Part shown: piece after piece, positions 34,139 through 44,864 of the stretch | Numbering within the stretch: position 1 is the first letter of the stretch | Layout: each line of letters begins with the position of its first letter | Origin: Favolaschia claudopus | Taxonomy: Eukaryota > Basidiomycota > Agaricomycetes > Agaricales > Mycenaceae | Assembly (NCBI GenBank): GCA_037176885.1 | Contig: JAWWNJ010000033.1 | Span: forward strand, 1,178,001-1,242,000 | Reading direction: 5' to 3' | Length of the DNA stretch: 64,000 nucleotides | Notes under the pieces: generated by a model | The model's database searches: none | What the model saw: only the letters and a program-made list of their open reading frames with translations | Told to the model about the DNA's origin: nothing | Made by a program: the position numbers and the translations under genes

Positions 34139-37100
34139 TGACCCGATCCGATGCTCAGTACGAGTGGTGCAAATGCACCGAGTGCCGGCTCAAAGATTCC
34201 AACGGAGTCAAGCAGATGAAAAGAACTATCAAGGAACATCAGAGAAAGGACCTCCGCAATTCCCTGCGGCCTGGCGCACCGACTTTTGCCCCATCTTCAC
34301 TCCCTATCCCTGCCAGCTCGAGTCCACCCCCTTTCACCCTTGGTTCGCTTGACGACGACTCTGAAGATGAACCCCTCGAACCCTTCTCGGCTATCTTTGA
34401 GCCTTCCCTTACCCGAGTCTGTGTTCCACTGGCCAGCGGAAGACTGTGCACCGGTTCTGCAATCTGCTCTGTTTTCTTCTGATGAAGAGTCCGACGAAGA
34501 CGACGATACTGTCAACTATGCGGCTGGAGAGGAGTCCGACGATGACGAACCTGAAATTCCAGAGGTCACTGAAAAGATCGACGAACAAGATATTCGTTCC
34601 GACCCCCTCTTCCGGCCCTTGGGTGCCATCTTTGACAACCTCGAGGGTGGGGAGAAGGATGAGGATATGGCTCCCTCTGCTTTCGATGACCATCCAGCGA
34701 TCAGGAATGCCTACATTCGGGTATTCGTAGCTGCCGCCTTTGATGGAATGACTCGTCAGGCTGCCAGCTCGATGTTAGCCGGATTCAAAATTGCTCTGGA
34801 GTCGGCTGTTGCCCAATCTGCCGACGTCGAATATGACGGACTCTCAAGCTTTGACAACCGTCGAGAAGCGTCTGGGAGTCTGCACAGACGACTTGATCAC
34901 CTACCTTTTCCTTTGCAATGGGTGCTGGAAACCACATTTACGCCACGAACTCACACAGCTCCCTTCTCCGCACTGCGACGAACCGGAATGCACCGGAATT
35001 CTATATACCCTCAAGCGGCTTGTTGACGGCGAGAAAAGAACACCCACCCTTACACTTCCATTCGTTCCTCCGGAGAAAGCGCTGCAGCGGATGGCGCTTC
35101 AACCCGGGAAGGTTGATCAATGGCAGAAGTGGCGGGGACCTGAAGACATTCCTGGTATCCGCGAACCGTCGGCTCTCAAAGGCTATGCGGCCTTCTCTGA
35201 TCTCGACAAACCAATGACAGATATCACAGATGGTTGGCGCTGGAGAACAATACAGGCAGGCCTGGAGCGACGACGCAACGGCAAATGGGAGATTAGAGAC
35301 GTGGACGTTCATGAACTCAATCAGCAATTTGTCGCATTACCCAACGGCCTCATCCTCCAAATAAATATTGATTGGTGGGTCGTCGCTCTGCCGTATGGTT
35401 ACAAAATGATAAGTGTTATAGGTTCCAAGCTGTTAAGGGAGGAAATCATTCGACTGGTGCCATGTATGCAACTGTTGGCAACACCCCTCGCAGCTCACGA
35501 TGTCTCCGCGAAGAAACCATGTTGCTCATAATTTTTCCTGGTCCCCGCGAGCCGACACAAGAGCAGTTCAATAACGTCATGCGAATCTGTGTGAAGCACT
35601 TCAAATCAATGTATAATGGTGTGTCAATGGATTTGTTCATTCTTCCCTCCCGAATGTTCATATCCACGCAGGATTCCATCTTGAGGTTCACGGAAAACCG
35701 ACGCCAGACTTATTTCACGTTCAAATTGGAAGCGACGCATCCGATCTCATTGCTAGTTGAAAAACAAGCGGTTTGCTTGCTGTCACGTCCAAATGGTTTA
35801 TGTGCGACCATTGTGACACTCCTTTTTTTGCCCTAGTGGACGGAGATGCTTTCGATTCAACCAGTATGTATTCCCTCTGACAAGTTATTATACTGTACAG
35901 TCTGTATTGACAAGATCGTGTTCAGAACTCAATCAGCGCGATCCTTGGAGATACCTCAAATATGCGTTTAGGGCTAGAGATACCTCTCCGGAAATTGCTG
36001 AGGAAATCAGTCGACGACGGGGAGTGAGATGGTCGGCAATGGATGAACTGGTCAATTGGCTGCCTGGCGTGACGAATCTGTTTGATTTGATGCACGCAGT
36101 TTCTTTGAGTATGTGCTTCAGAATTACCTTCCTGCTCCTCGTTACACATCCTGACAACACGCAGCGATCGTCAAACATATATTCCGTGAGATCTTTCAGA
36201 AGAATGGCCTAGTAGATACCGACGCATCTGACAGACTCGAAAAATTTCTGGAGAGTCTGATTTGGCCTGTTTCAGTTAGTCGAATGCCTCCCTCGGTGAG
36301 TTATACTCAAGTTGGAAGCACAAAGCGGCGCGTCTGATCAGTATCTAGATTGCGCGGGGGACTGGTTCGATTAAAGCAGACCAGTGGCGGTCGCTTATCA
36401 CCGTATTGTTTGTTCGTTGCATGGCAGGTCGACGGCGAGATACCGAACAACGATGCGAAGCCTTCAGCCCCAAACACGAAGAATGCCGCTGCTCAGGCCC
36501 AACAAGAAAAACTTGTTCGAGCTCGCATGCGAGAAAATTATCTTGCGAAAACCTCAAACCCCACCGAGGCAGAACTTGAAAGAATCAACACTATACAAAT
36601 GAATCGGTCGCTCCGACTCCACTACGAAAATCTGGTTCAGTTCACTGCTGGTATACGCATAATCAGCTCGGACACGATTAGTCCAAATGAGGTGAAGCGG
36701 GGATGCGGCGCTGTCCAGCGCTCCATCCGAGCTTGGGCCGACATGCACTGTCATCTTGTCCCGTACTTCCATTACGCTGCTGTTCACCTCGAGGAACAGC
36801 TCTTGAGGTACGGACCGGCTCCCGGCTGGTGGACGTTCCCGTACGAACGCAACAACGGATTCCTTGGTCGCTTCAATCATAATGGACACTCGGGCGGCGA
36901 GCTGGAGGGCACGATGATGCGTGGTTGGTGGAAAACGACCTTGATCCAGGACCTTGTAAGTTGCCCCGTGTTCCAACGAGGCCGGGTTACTCACAATCAG
37001 TAGATTGCTCACCTCGAAAGCATACCCAACCCAGCTACAGAAGACGTTGATTCTTTGAATGTTTTAAAATCACGGCTCAAAGGCGACAGATCTGAGCGGC

Positions 37101-37830
37101 ATGGAACATTACAAAACTACATCGCACGGGCTCAGGCTGGGAAGAACTCGCGTACGATTTTGCTTTGCACTCAGAGACAAATTTTGATTGGGTATCCACA
37201 GAAACAGTTCAATACTCTCGCTTCCCCAAAATCCGTCGCTTGCGGGAGATGGAAGCAGGTCTTTATCAATTGATATTTGAGTACCTGCGAGATCTCTGGG
37301 CTTCAGAAACCACTCTTATTGCTGACGTTGAAATGTCGAACAACAAAACAGCTCGCACATTCTCGGGCGAGGTTCAGTCTTTCTCTCACATCTGGATTGA
37401 TCGGCGGCGCTATGGCGCAGCAACCCAACAACGAGGTCAAAAGGCGCAGTATGCTTATATCGACTACAGAAACCCTGTCCGCATCCACCATATCTTCTCG
37501 ATTGAACAAAAATTGGTGGATGGGAGGAAATTGAAAGCCTCATGCGCCGTGGTTTCCCGCTTTTGTCCAAGCACCGTAGTCATTGAGTTTCCTTGGGACC
37601 TCTGGTAGGTTCATTTCGTGCCAACTTTGCAGCCATCAAAAGACTGAAGTTATTTGCAGGGCTACGGACCTCGGAGTTGGAGCCTGGAATGCAGAATGCA
37701 GAATGCCTCAAGGCAAGGGAGGTCGTTAATCTCGAACAGTTGTCTGGCCAATTTGTTCTGGCGCCGATTACAATATGCAAGCGGAATCTGTGGATTACGA
37801 TTGCTTACGACCATGTGGGTACACGATAAT
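34139..37830 (+). pseudogene. tnp2: Tnp2-type (CACTA/EnSpm) transposase
   Basis: Agaricomycete Tnp2-family DDE transposase. Order: zinc-cluster start EWCKCTECRL (34165); an acidic linker; AIRNAYIRVFVAAAFDGMT; TTVEKRLGVCTDDLITY; CNGCW...CDEPEC zinc ligands; ITDGWRWRTIQAGLERR; QQFVALPNGLILQINIDW; then, across a 47-bp intron, FQAVKGGNHSTGAMYATVG and REETMLLIIFPGP; DPWRYLKYAFRARD; LFDLMHAVSL; FPYERNNGFLGRFNHNGHSGGELE; a C-terminal LSGQFVLAPI...LWITIAYDH. At least seven short introns fit. Lesions: frame shifts near 34857 and 36415, and TGA at 35758-35760 where the family has Arg (IAS-stop-KTSG), consistent with CGA to TGA by cytosine deamination. The element's own terminal repeats were not found. 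Convergent with the coiled-coil gene at 37931-42402. Confidence 0.85.
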
Positions 37831-38334
37831 GCTGAACAGCTATTGATTTGTCTAATGATGATGTGCGATAGGAGGCTACAGAGAGAGAAATATATGAAGA
37901 GGAGGGAGCTGAGGAGGAAGGTTGATGTATCTACTCGCCATCGGCGTCGTATTCTTCACGGTAGATACAAGAAGGAATGTCAAATTCAGGATGAGAGTCT
38001 AACCATCCGGGCTCAACGGCAGCAACAGGAATCTTATGTTGTTTATCTGTGAGGACGCGGAAGTGGTTTGTCCTTCCATTGTCCGCGCTTCCTGGCATGT
38101 GGGCAGTCTTGCCGCGAATGGTCTTCTTTGTCTTGTCACGAGCCGCCATCACTAGGTCGTCGATATCAAGAACAAAAATCATGGATCTGGAAAATGACTC
38201 GTCAACAATATACCCATTGACAGGTGTGCTAGTTACCGCCGCGAGTCGATACATTGGAGCTCGAGAAAGCCATGGTATGGCACATATACTCTGTATAAAA
38301 ATTCAAATCGACACTTGACCTTTTTTTGAGAAAA

Positions 38335-38655
38335 TTAGCGGCAACTAGGGACATTTTGAAGACAAATATTGGCAATACTCAAAGGGTTAACAACTTTGAG
38401 GGCACACAAACCGACTTGACCACAACTTGGAATGGAGCGCAACATTTGAGATTACAACTTTCCAAGGTGACAACTGCGAAATGTCAGGTTGACAACATTG
38501 GAAGGGGTAGGCAAGCAACTACAACTTCCCTAGGTAGCAACTAAATCAGGTACAAGTTTCCGGACTACAACTCTAACCAGCAACAATGTTTTGAGGCTGA
38601 CAACGCTAAAACGCTCATCGACGGCAACTTGTTCAGACCGGGTGCCGTAACTTGA
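38335..38655 (+). repeat. Left sub-terminal array: ACAACTT motifs
   Basis: About fourteen copies of (A/G)CAACTT or close variants (GGCAACTAGG, ACAACTTTGAGG, CACAACTTGG, TACAACTTTCC, GACAACATTGG, ACAACTTCCC, GGCAACTTG) spaced roughly 15-35 bp. Confidence 0.75.
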
Positions 38656-38741
38656 TTGACAGCGCGAATCCACACGTGATGTTTGTTGATCTTCTCTCTT
38701 GACTTCATCATCGCCGCTGCTCGTCGTCCAATCAACGTCCA

Positions 38742-38973
38742 ATGCCCGAGGCCAGAGAAGCCAAATGCTCATTCATCATCTGTGACGAATACTTTGGGCC
38801 TATTCTCGTCAAAGATGGTGCTTTACCGCTCGAACGGATTGACATCGACGCCACGGAGAAGGAGCAGAAACGGTTCCCAAAGTCTCATCCCGCTCATCAA
38901 GGCCTTCCCTATGCCATCGACTCCTCGTGCACGGCCAAGCGCGGCACCAACAAGTCTCAGGGCTCTGTCTACG

Positions 38974-39039
<66 letters not shown>

Positions 39040-39102
39040 ATGTGGCGCACCACTTCCGTCTCCGTCTCCGCCGCCGCCTCCGACTTTGACTCTGCTTCTT
39101 AG
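38742..39102 (+). CDS. Short ORF running through the C66 tract
   Basis: Inside the inserted element. Two overlapping plus frames; the 38742 frame (REAKCSFIICDEYFGPILV...LPLERIDIDATEKEQKRF) has natural composition before it enters a polyproline run coded by the C tract. No domain recognised and it may be a captured gene piece. Confidence 0.3.
38974..39039. repeat. Homopolymer C66
   Basis: Sixty-six consecutive C on the plus strand within the element 38276-40805. The G-rich complement could form quadruplexes. True length is likely unstable and hard to sequence. Confidence 0.95.
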
Positions 39103-40429
39103 TTCTCGTCTCCGCCTAGCGCCTCCGACATTGTCTCTATCTCTTTCTTCGTCGTCCTCGATCTCCTCGCCGTCGCCTTCGCCGCAGCTTGCCAGTCTCG
39201 GCACCGTCGCGTTTTGGAGCACTCGTCTATTTCTGCCTCTGACTGCCGAGCCATACACCGCTAGACAGTTAGTTAGCGCATCATCAATTCACTCCTTTGC
39301 CGATTTTGAAGTGATTCGAGCGAATGAAATGTAAAGAAATAAGCATCTAATGCCACGAGAATGTACTGAACTTCGGCCAAATTCCGCAAAATCCCAATTC
39401 GTCGTTCCCGGCAACAATATAATTTGGCCAAATTCGCCGAAATGGGATAATGGCCAAAATTTCAGCAACCTTTTGGTGACATTTGGCCAACTTACGGCGG
39501 GAGGGTTCTCCTGATGGAGGGACGACCAAGAAAACATCGCCTGACAATGTAGTGAGGGGATGGAAATGAAGCAGTGATGAGAGCAGTATACTCACCATGG
39601 AGAAAGGGATATTGAAGAAGAGAATGAAGAGGAGAGAGGATAGAAGAGGCAGGAGAGTGAAGGAATGAGAAGAGAACAGAAGAGAATCAGGCTATGAATA
39701 AGGCCAGACGCAGGAAAAAGGGATGCTTCGTCAGAAATGCTTGTGACGGCGATGAGGAACGGCTGGAATTACCTCAGAAAAGGAATGGAAAGGATTTGAG
39801 ATGGGTAAGGACAGGTATATCGAAGAACGGAGGCAGTAGAAGGGGAGGAAGGGCTGGATGCAAAAATAAAGGATTGGATGTCGTTTCGGTGAAAGAGAGA
39901 TGCTTGGTGATGGGCTGATGTATCACCTGAGTACTATGCAGCTGCTGAGATAAGGCTGATTGCGAGAGAGAGGCGACCAGGGACGATCCAAATAAAGTAT
40001 GACGATCTGCATATGACGCCGATCGACTGGGAGCCCAAAGTGGTAAAATAGAGGGTTTGCGAAGAGCCATTGGAGCCATTGAATGGCTACCGATTTCCGT
40101 ATTAGGAAAGTTTGATGGGCTAAACTTCTATGTCGAAGTCAAGAAGAGCTATTTGGAATGAAAATTGGATGCTCAGACCGGGGGTAGCTTTCGTCAATAC
40201 GCCGGAATTCGGGCACTTGCGTAGCCATTAGCCATTCAATGGCTGCATCGCAAACAGGCTAATAAGGCGCGACCAGCGGCCCCGGTAAAATCATGCGAGG
40301 TAAATCAGCAGCATGGCTCATAAATAGCATACTCTCAATGTTTCAAAAGAAATTTTTGGCATTTCCTGCATATAGTTTAGTGAGGAAAGATCAAACTCAG
40401 AGTCCGAACCAAAACCAAGAGTTCCTAAG
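39103..40429. other. Interior of the inserted element, no gene recognised
   Basis: Includes an AT-rich stretch with TTGGCCAAATT words (39370-39490), a purine-rich stretch (39600-39900), and two copies of a GCCATT...CCATTGAATGGCT/CCATTCAATGGCT phrase (40060-40090, 40225-40250). Confidence 0.4.
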
Positions 40430-40755
40430 TGACAAGTCAGAAGTTGCTACCAGACAAACTTGTCGCCAGATTCAGTTGTAGCCAGACAGACTGTTACAAT
40501 CCCAAGTTGTATACAAAAGAAGTTGCCTCCAGAAAGAGTTGTAGCCCCAGTTTCGTTGCGGACAAAAAGTTGTTGTCGACACTGTTGTGAGCAGAGTGAA
40601 AGTTGTTGATGCCGGCATAGAATCACAATCAGTTGTCACATCACAAACATGTCACTTCTCAAAGTTGTCGTCCGCGAGGTTGTATACTAATTATCATTCA
40701 GCTCGAAGTTGCCAGCGGTACAACAAAGTTGTTGCTAAAAGTGTAAGTTGTACCC
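40430..40755 (-). repeat. Right sub-terminal array: AAGTTGT motifs
   Basis: About fifteen copies of AAGTTG(T/C) or close variants (GAAGTTGCTACC, CCAAGTTGTATAC, AAAAGTTGTTGTC, TCAAAGTTGTCGTCC, GTAAGTTGTACC), the mirror orientation of the left array. Confidence 0.75.
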
Positions 40756-42281
40756 TAATTTACCACACATGTCGCAAATAATAAATATACAGTATATCGC
40801 CCATACCATGGCTTGGAGGTTGAAGAAACGGGTACTTCTTCTCCATCGATATCGGGATCAACGACGTCGGAGTCGTCAGACTCGTCTGTGCTCTGGTACA
40901 ACGGCTGGAAGAACCACTTATATTCGTCAGAAACGTCACCATAGGTTTCCTGGACGCCCAGACGCTCGTTACATTTCTGAGAACCATTCAGTTCAGTTGC
41001 GTTAAGAACGGTATGCACTCACCCGAGCTTTTCGCGCCGCTCGGCGATTGAGTTCCTTGTCGTCCTTTGAATTTCCCTGCTCGCCGTCCACGGCGTTATC
41101 GTCGTCTGCATTTGATTCTGTCAGCTCTTTCTGTTTGTTTTGAGCTCGCTTTGCGCCGCGGTACCTCTCGGAAACATTCTTGAACAAAGCCTCTAAGCGC
41201 TCCATGATTTCGCCATCTGATTTTGCTGCAATCATCGCATCGGTCATGGGTGCATGAAATGTTGGAGCTTTCTGCCGCACGAAGTCGATCATTCTATTGT
41301 GCCAGATGCTGTTATCGGGAAACGTGGTAGCCCAGTCGGGTCGCAGCAGCTCGTTTTGCTATTGGGATCGGGGATATACGAGCCGCCAGCTTTGATGGGC
41401 TCTACCTTGACGACATCATCGAGTTTGACCGATGTACCGAGTCCCATCGCTGCCTTGAAGGTTTTACGAATAGCAGTCTGGATATTTGGTCAAGACGTGA
41501 AGTACTGCACAAGCAGGTCAAGTCTAAACGTCAGGACGTACATTAAAAATGTTGTCCCGCTCTCCTTTCACCTTCGTACTCGTTGTGATTTGCTTCTGCT
41601 TCGAATCGATGCGCTCGAGATCGCTGTTGTCTATAAAATCAACCACTCGCTCCAGCTTCTGGCGCATGCTCTCATGAAGGTCCTCCACTTCGTTGATCCG
41701 GCTCCACAGCTGATGATTTTCATTGTCGAGGTCCCTGATCTCTTCCTTCTTCTCTTCCAATTTATCCCTCAGATCATAGACGATGCCTTCAAGCGCAGAG
41801 ATACGATCCTGCAACTGCATGAGTTTGTCGGTGGCGGCTTTTGGAAGCGCAGGTCGCGAGGCGGTGACTGTGGCGCGAGATGGATTGGCTCGGGGTCGAA
41901 TTGTAAGCGGAGAAAGGGAACGAGTAGGAAGTGCCGGTAAAAGAAAAGTATTGACGGGCGTCTTAGGCGCTGAGCGATTAGAAAGGTGTGGTTTTGGAGA
42001 GAAGAGCGAAGGGTCAATGGTGTCAAGAGTATCGGGGAAGATTTCGCCTTCGTCGCCAGACGCAAGGCCAGTAGGCGAGAAATGTGCACTTTTGAGTGTT
42101 GGTACGGAGGACGGAGGTGAAGATTGTGGGGGAATCATTGATGTCAGAGGGGTAACAGGGGGCTGTCTAGTAAAAGAAGAAGCAGCGGGTGCGGCATTTG
42201 TTCTTGAAAGCAAGGGAGAGCGAATAGGCGGAGCTGCAGTCGAGTCGGGTTTGGGAACAGAGGCATATGGATTTATGAATG

Positions 42282-42399
42282 CATCTTGTTCTGGATTCGT
42301 TCTCTGGTCCACACAGGACAGAAGCACTAGGTATGGGTGTGGGCAGCGCTCGGCGCAGTCCAGGTCGCAGAAGCCGATGGGGTGGCGAAGACTGAACCC
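42282..42399. repeat. Direct repeat unit, copy 1 (118 bp)
   Basis: Identical over 118 bp to 42610-42727 (starts CATCTTGTTCTGGATTC, ends GGCGAAGACTGAACCC). It includes the first codons of the coiled-coil gene. Confidence 0.95.
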
Positions 42400-42609
42400 C
42401 ATCAGTCTGCTATGCTACTGTCTGATGCATGGCCTAGAAAAATCTTATCGACATCTAAAGAGGGTATGGGCGGGTGGGTGTTCGAAGTGGCTTGAATTCG
42501 GATTCTGTTCGGAGTGCAGGTGGTGGTTCGGAAGCAGGAGAAGCTCACCGCCACCTGTCACTCCTCTCACAAGACATCGTATCGTCACAGCTAGCTGTCA
42601 CGATACTCC

Positions 42610-42727
42610 CATCTTGTTCTGGATTCGTTCTCTGGTCCACACAGGACAGAAGCACTAGGTATGGGTGTGGGCAGCGCTCGGCGCAGTCCAGGTCGCAGAA
42701 GCCGATGGGGTGGCGAAGACTGAACCC
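42610..42727. repeat. Direct repeat unit, copy 2 (118 bp)
   Basis: Second copy; the 210 bp between copies (42400-42609) is unique. The repeats lie just downstream (minus-strand sense) of the tyrosine recombinase tail at 42802-43140. Confidence 0.95.
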
Positions 42728-42801
42728 AAAAATGAGCAGCCCAGACGAGGCACGTCATCGGCTAACCCACAAAGAAGGCGGCGAATGCTATATTAATCTA
42801 T

Positions 42802-43140
42802 TTATTTATGAATCTTTGAGGCGTGAGTGACGGCGATGTCCTCTAAGGAACGCCAATACCGCAGGAATGCGTCTGAAGACCAGCGTCCCATAGTCCTCAC
42901 GACATCTGGGGCTACCCCTGCGAGTAGGAGCTCGGTTGTTCCGCCAATACGGAAGCTATGTCCTGTGAAACGTGGGTATCCAACCTTTCCCCAAACTTCG
43001 TTGCATCTTTGTAAGAACTTTGATTTTGTTAGGATGACCGGGCCAGAGGGAGACGCGAACGAAAAGAGCGGCTGCGATTTTCCGCAGTTATTGGCTGCCA
43101 AATGTGCTTCCAGGGCTAGCCGTGGTGTCCGTTGATATGA
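42802..43140 (-). pseudogene. Tyrosine recombinase C-terminus (DIRS/Ngaro or Crypton type)
   Basis: Minus frame: TPRLALEAHLAANNCG, PLFSFASPSGPVILTKSKF, then GHSFRIGGTTELLLAGVAPDVVRTMGRWSSDAFLRYWRS. These hold the H-x-x-R box (HSFR), the GRW, and the nucleophilic Tyr (LRYWRS) of tyrosine recombinases, which cut and rejoin DNA through a 3'-phosphotyrosine. Only the last third remains; the first catalytic Arg is upstream and absent. Homologous proteins in agaricomycetes are annotated as DNA breaking-rejoining enzymes and occur in YR retroelements and Cryptons; which one cannot be told without RT. Confidence 0.75.
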
Positions 43141-43234
43141 ACAACAATAATCAAGGGTTTTGCGACGGGGTATCCGAGACTATAAGTCCCATTGATTGCA
43201 AGTGATGACTACCTCACATAGCTACAGCCGTTTC

Positions 43235-43383
43235 GGAAAAAGAATACGGGTTTCGGCATTTGTTGCTCCTCAATACGGCACCTTCCTTCTGAGGCAACAA
43301 TTTGTGGAGTTTTTGACAGAATCGTCAACAAGTGTAGACAAAAAATCAAAGAGGAAGAAATGACGAAACCCGTATTCTTTTTA
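43235..43383. mobile_element. Inverted-repeat element, ~149 bp
   Basis: AAAAAGAATACGGGTTTCG at 43237 and its exact complement ending at 43381 bracket about 145 bp. Lies at the 5' side of the integrase-core pseudogene, whose frame (LRASTNNRAALF) resumes at the TTTTTACAG that follows; the insertion may sit in an intron. TSD not clear. Confidence 0.65.
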
Positions 43384-44662
43384 CAGCATTGCGTGCCAGC
43401 ACCAACAACAGAGCCGCACTGTTTCTTGAGGAGTATGGGATGCCATCTCGCGTCCGCGGTGATCGTGGAGCTGAGAATAAAGCAGTTTCTATCTATATGA
43501 TAGAGACTTTGCGGAAGCCACCGGTGGCTGTTTGTGGCTCTTCGTGTGCAATAGTTTTTTGATCCTCCCGCTCGAGTTAGCCACCCTAGCATCCCGTGAA
43601 TAGGTAGTACAAATAGTGGCTAATCCACCCATTGGAGGCTGTCATCCGGTCCCGAGAAAAATTAGCCACCAATAGCCACCAGTGGCTACCGCAAAGTCTC
43701 TGATCTTGAAAAAGGGTCCAAACAGGGCGTCATTCATCTGGGGATCGTAAGATGCTTTTGCCATTCAATGTAATTTTTCTCAAGACGGTCTGTCAGGTCT
43801 ACTCACAATACCCGTATCGAACGGCTTTGGGTCGAGGTCGGCTCGCAGTTTGCTCGTAGATGGAGAGCTTTTTTTTATCGTCTAGAGGCGCTTCACAAGC
43901 TTGATCGCACAAACGCAAAGCATCTGTGGCTGCTGTATCGTCTCTTTCTTGGCATGATTAACCACGATTGCACCCAGTTAGTGGAATGCGCATCCAATCT
44001 CGGGTGCTGGCCATGACCGCAGCCCCAATGTAAGAATTGTATAGCCCTAGACGTAAAGCAGCAGCTGATCAGCTCAACAGGACATGTTCCTTCTCGGCGG
44101 ACTTGAGAATGGTGTATACGTACCGACTGACGCCTGTGCAGGCGTCAATCCAGACGTCATTGCAGAGCTATATGGCACCCATAGAAATGTGATGCAGAGG
44201 GGCGATGGAGAGACTGGGACTGGGCAGCTTGACGACGAAGATGTGCCTGGGTTGGGGACGACCTTGAGGTTGACCAGGAAGACTGGGAGGATATGATTGA
44301 TGAAGTTGAAGCTGCTAACGCACACCACTTTCATCACGAGCCGGTTCCAGTCCCCAAGCATCAGAATCCCTTTGACGATGAAGATTTCGCGACTTTCGAC
44401 GCTGCGCTGCATGAGGCCAACCGCGTACACCTCATCCCACCTGGATATGGTCTTTTGCGTGAAGAGTGGGAAGGCGAGATGTACCCAGCGTTTGAGATCA
44501 TCATATCCGGGCGGAAGGGGAGTAAAGAGCTTCGTGTTGCCTTGCCTGATTCAATATGGCGTCCTCGAGCGGAGCTTTTGGGGAGAGCACTTGCTTTCAT
44601 GGACCGACTTACCTATATGGATGAGGATTCGGAAGCGGAGTCGTCGTCAGAATCAGAATAGA
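43384..44662 (+). pseudogene. Integrase-core (rve-like) transposase
   Basis: Agaricomycete integrase-core family: LRASTNNRAALFLEEYGMPS, then RVRGDRGAENKAVSIYMI (catalytic Asp and ENK context), a 200-bp MITE, then [29 protein letters not shown] (Glu of the DDE set in RIERLW), HLWLLYRLFLGMINHDC, WNAHPISG, a 50-bp intron, DMFLLGGLENGVYVPTDAC, GQLDDEDVPG, HHFHHEPVPVPKHQNPF, YGLLREEWEGEMYPAFE and LPDSIWRPRAELL. Introns at about 43747 and 44028 fit GT-AG. Broken by the MITE and by 1-nt shifts near 43985 and 44250. The final 290 bp (44293-44662) is an uninterrupted frame to a stop. Confidence 0.8.
43502..43701. mobile_element. MITE inside integrase-core gene, exactly 200 bp
   Basis: Inverted ends AGAGACTTTGCGG, then GCCAC/GTGGC-rich arms (about 38 bp with few mismatches). 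TSD GAT (43499-43501, 43702-43704); removing the element and one GAT restores [14 protein letters not shown]. A 3-bp TSD fits PIF/Harbinger- or CACTA-like elements. Confidence 0.9.
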
Positions 44663-44862
44663 CTTTTGTTTATATTCTTTTAATGAGGGAAAGGTCTGCA
44701 GGTGGATATCTATAGTAAAAAAAAAAAAAAGTTATCGGTTACTAGCCATGGTAGCTGCCTTTGTAATAGACACTGGTAAGCCAAACAGCCGCAAGTCTGC
44801 CAAATGATATAAATTGTGACAAAACAGATCACGTCACCTTTGGTTTCTTTCCCTTCCACAGT
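44663..44862. other. 3' flank, no gene
   Basis: A15 tract at 44718-44731 and AT-rich sequence; nothing else recognised. Confidence 0.4.
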
Positions 44863-44864
44863 TA

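Larger units (their letters stand above)
38276..40805. mobile_element. Unnamed 2530-bp element with inverted AAGTTGT arrays
   Basis: Inserted in the coiled-coil gene. Inverted ends TATGGCACATATACTCTGTATA (left; about 22 bp) and, on the complement, TATGGGCGATATACTGTATA; the 6-bp CCATGG stands directly outside both (38270-38275, 40806-40811). Removing the element and one CCATGG restores KPWLSRAPMYR. Inside each end are arrays of short motifs in opposite orientation (see the two repeat features). The middle holds a C66 tract and short frames; no transposase. Sub-terminal motif arrays are a trait of CACTA elements, where they bind the accessory TnpA, but these ends and a 6-bp TSD do not match that group. 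Confidence 0.85.
37931..42402 (-). pseudogene. Coiled-coil transposon-associated gene, split by insertion
   Basis: Exons: 42402-41542, 41477-41023, 40976-40812, then after the inserted element 38275-37931. Introns 41478-41541 and 40977-41022 have GT-AG ends. Protein: Pro/Ser-rich N-terminal half, a coiled coil (KLMQLQDRISALEGIVYDLR through HQLWSRINEVEDLHESMRQK), ERDNIFN joined to TAIRKTFKAAMGL, NSIWHNRMIDFVRQKAP, a basic tail (RRAARKAR), EYKWFFQP...STDESDDSD, then SKPW joined to LSRAPMYRLAAV across the insertion, ending GWLDSHPEFDIPS...YDADGE. The SRAPxYR motif is typical of this unnamed family that recurs beside agaricomycete transposons. A 1-nt shift near 41365 also breaks it. The first 35 residues lie in the 118-bp repeat at 42282-42399. 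Confidence 0.7.

Noticed and set aside
38809..39334. Long polyproline and polyglycine frames across the C66 tract
   Set aside because: A homopolymer is open in every frame; these are not evidence of a gene.
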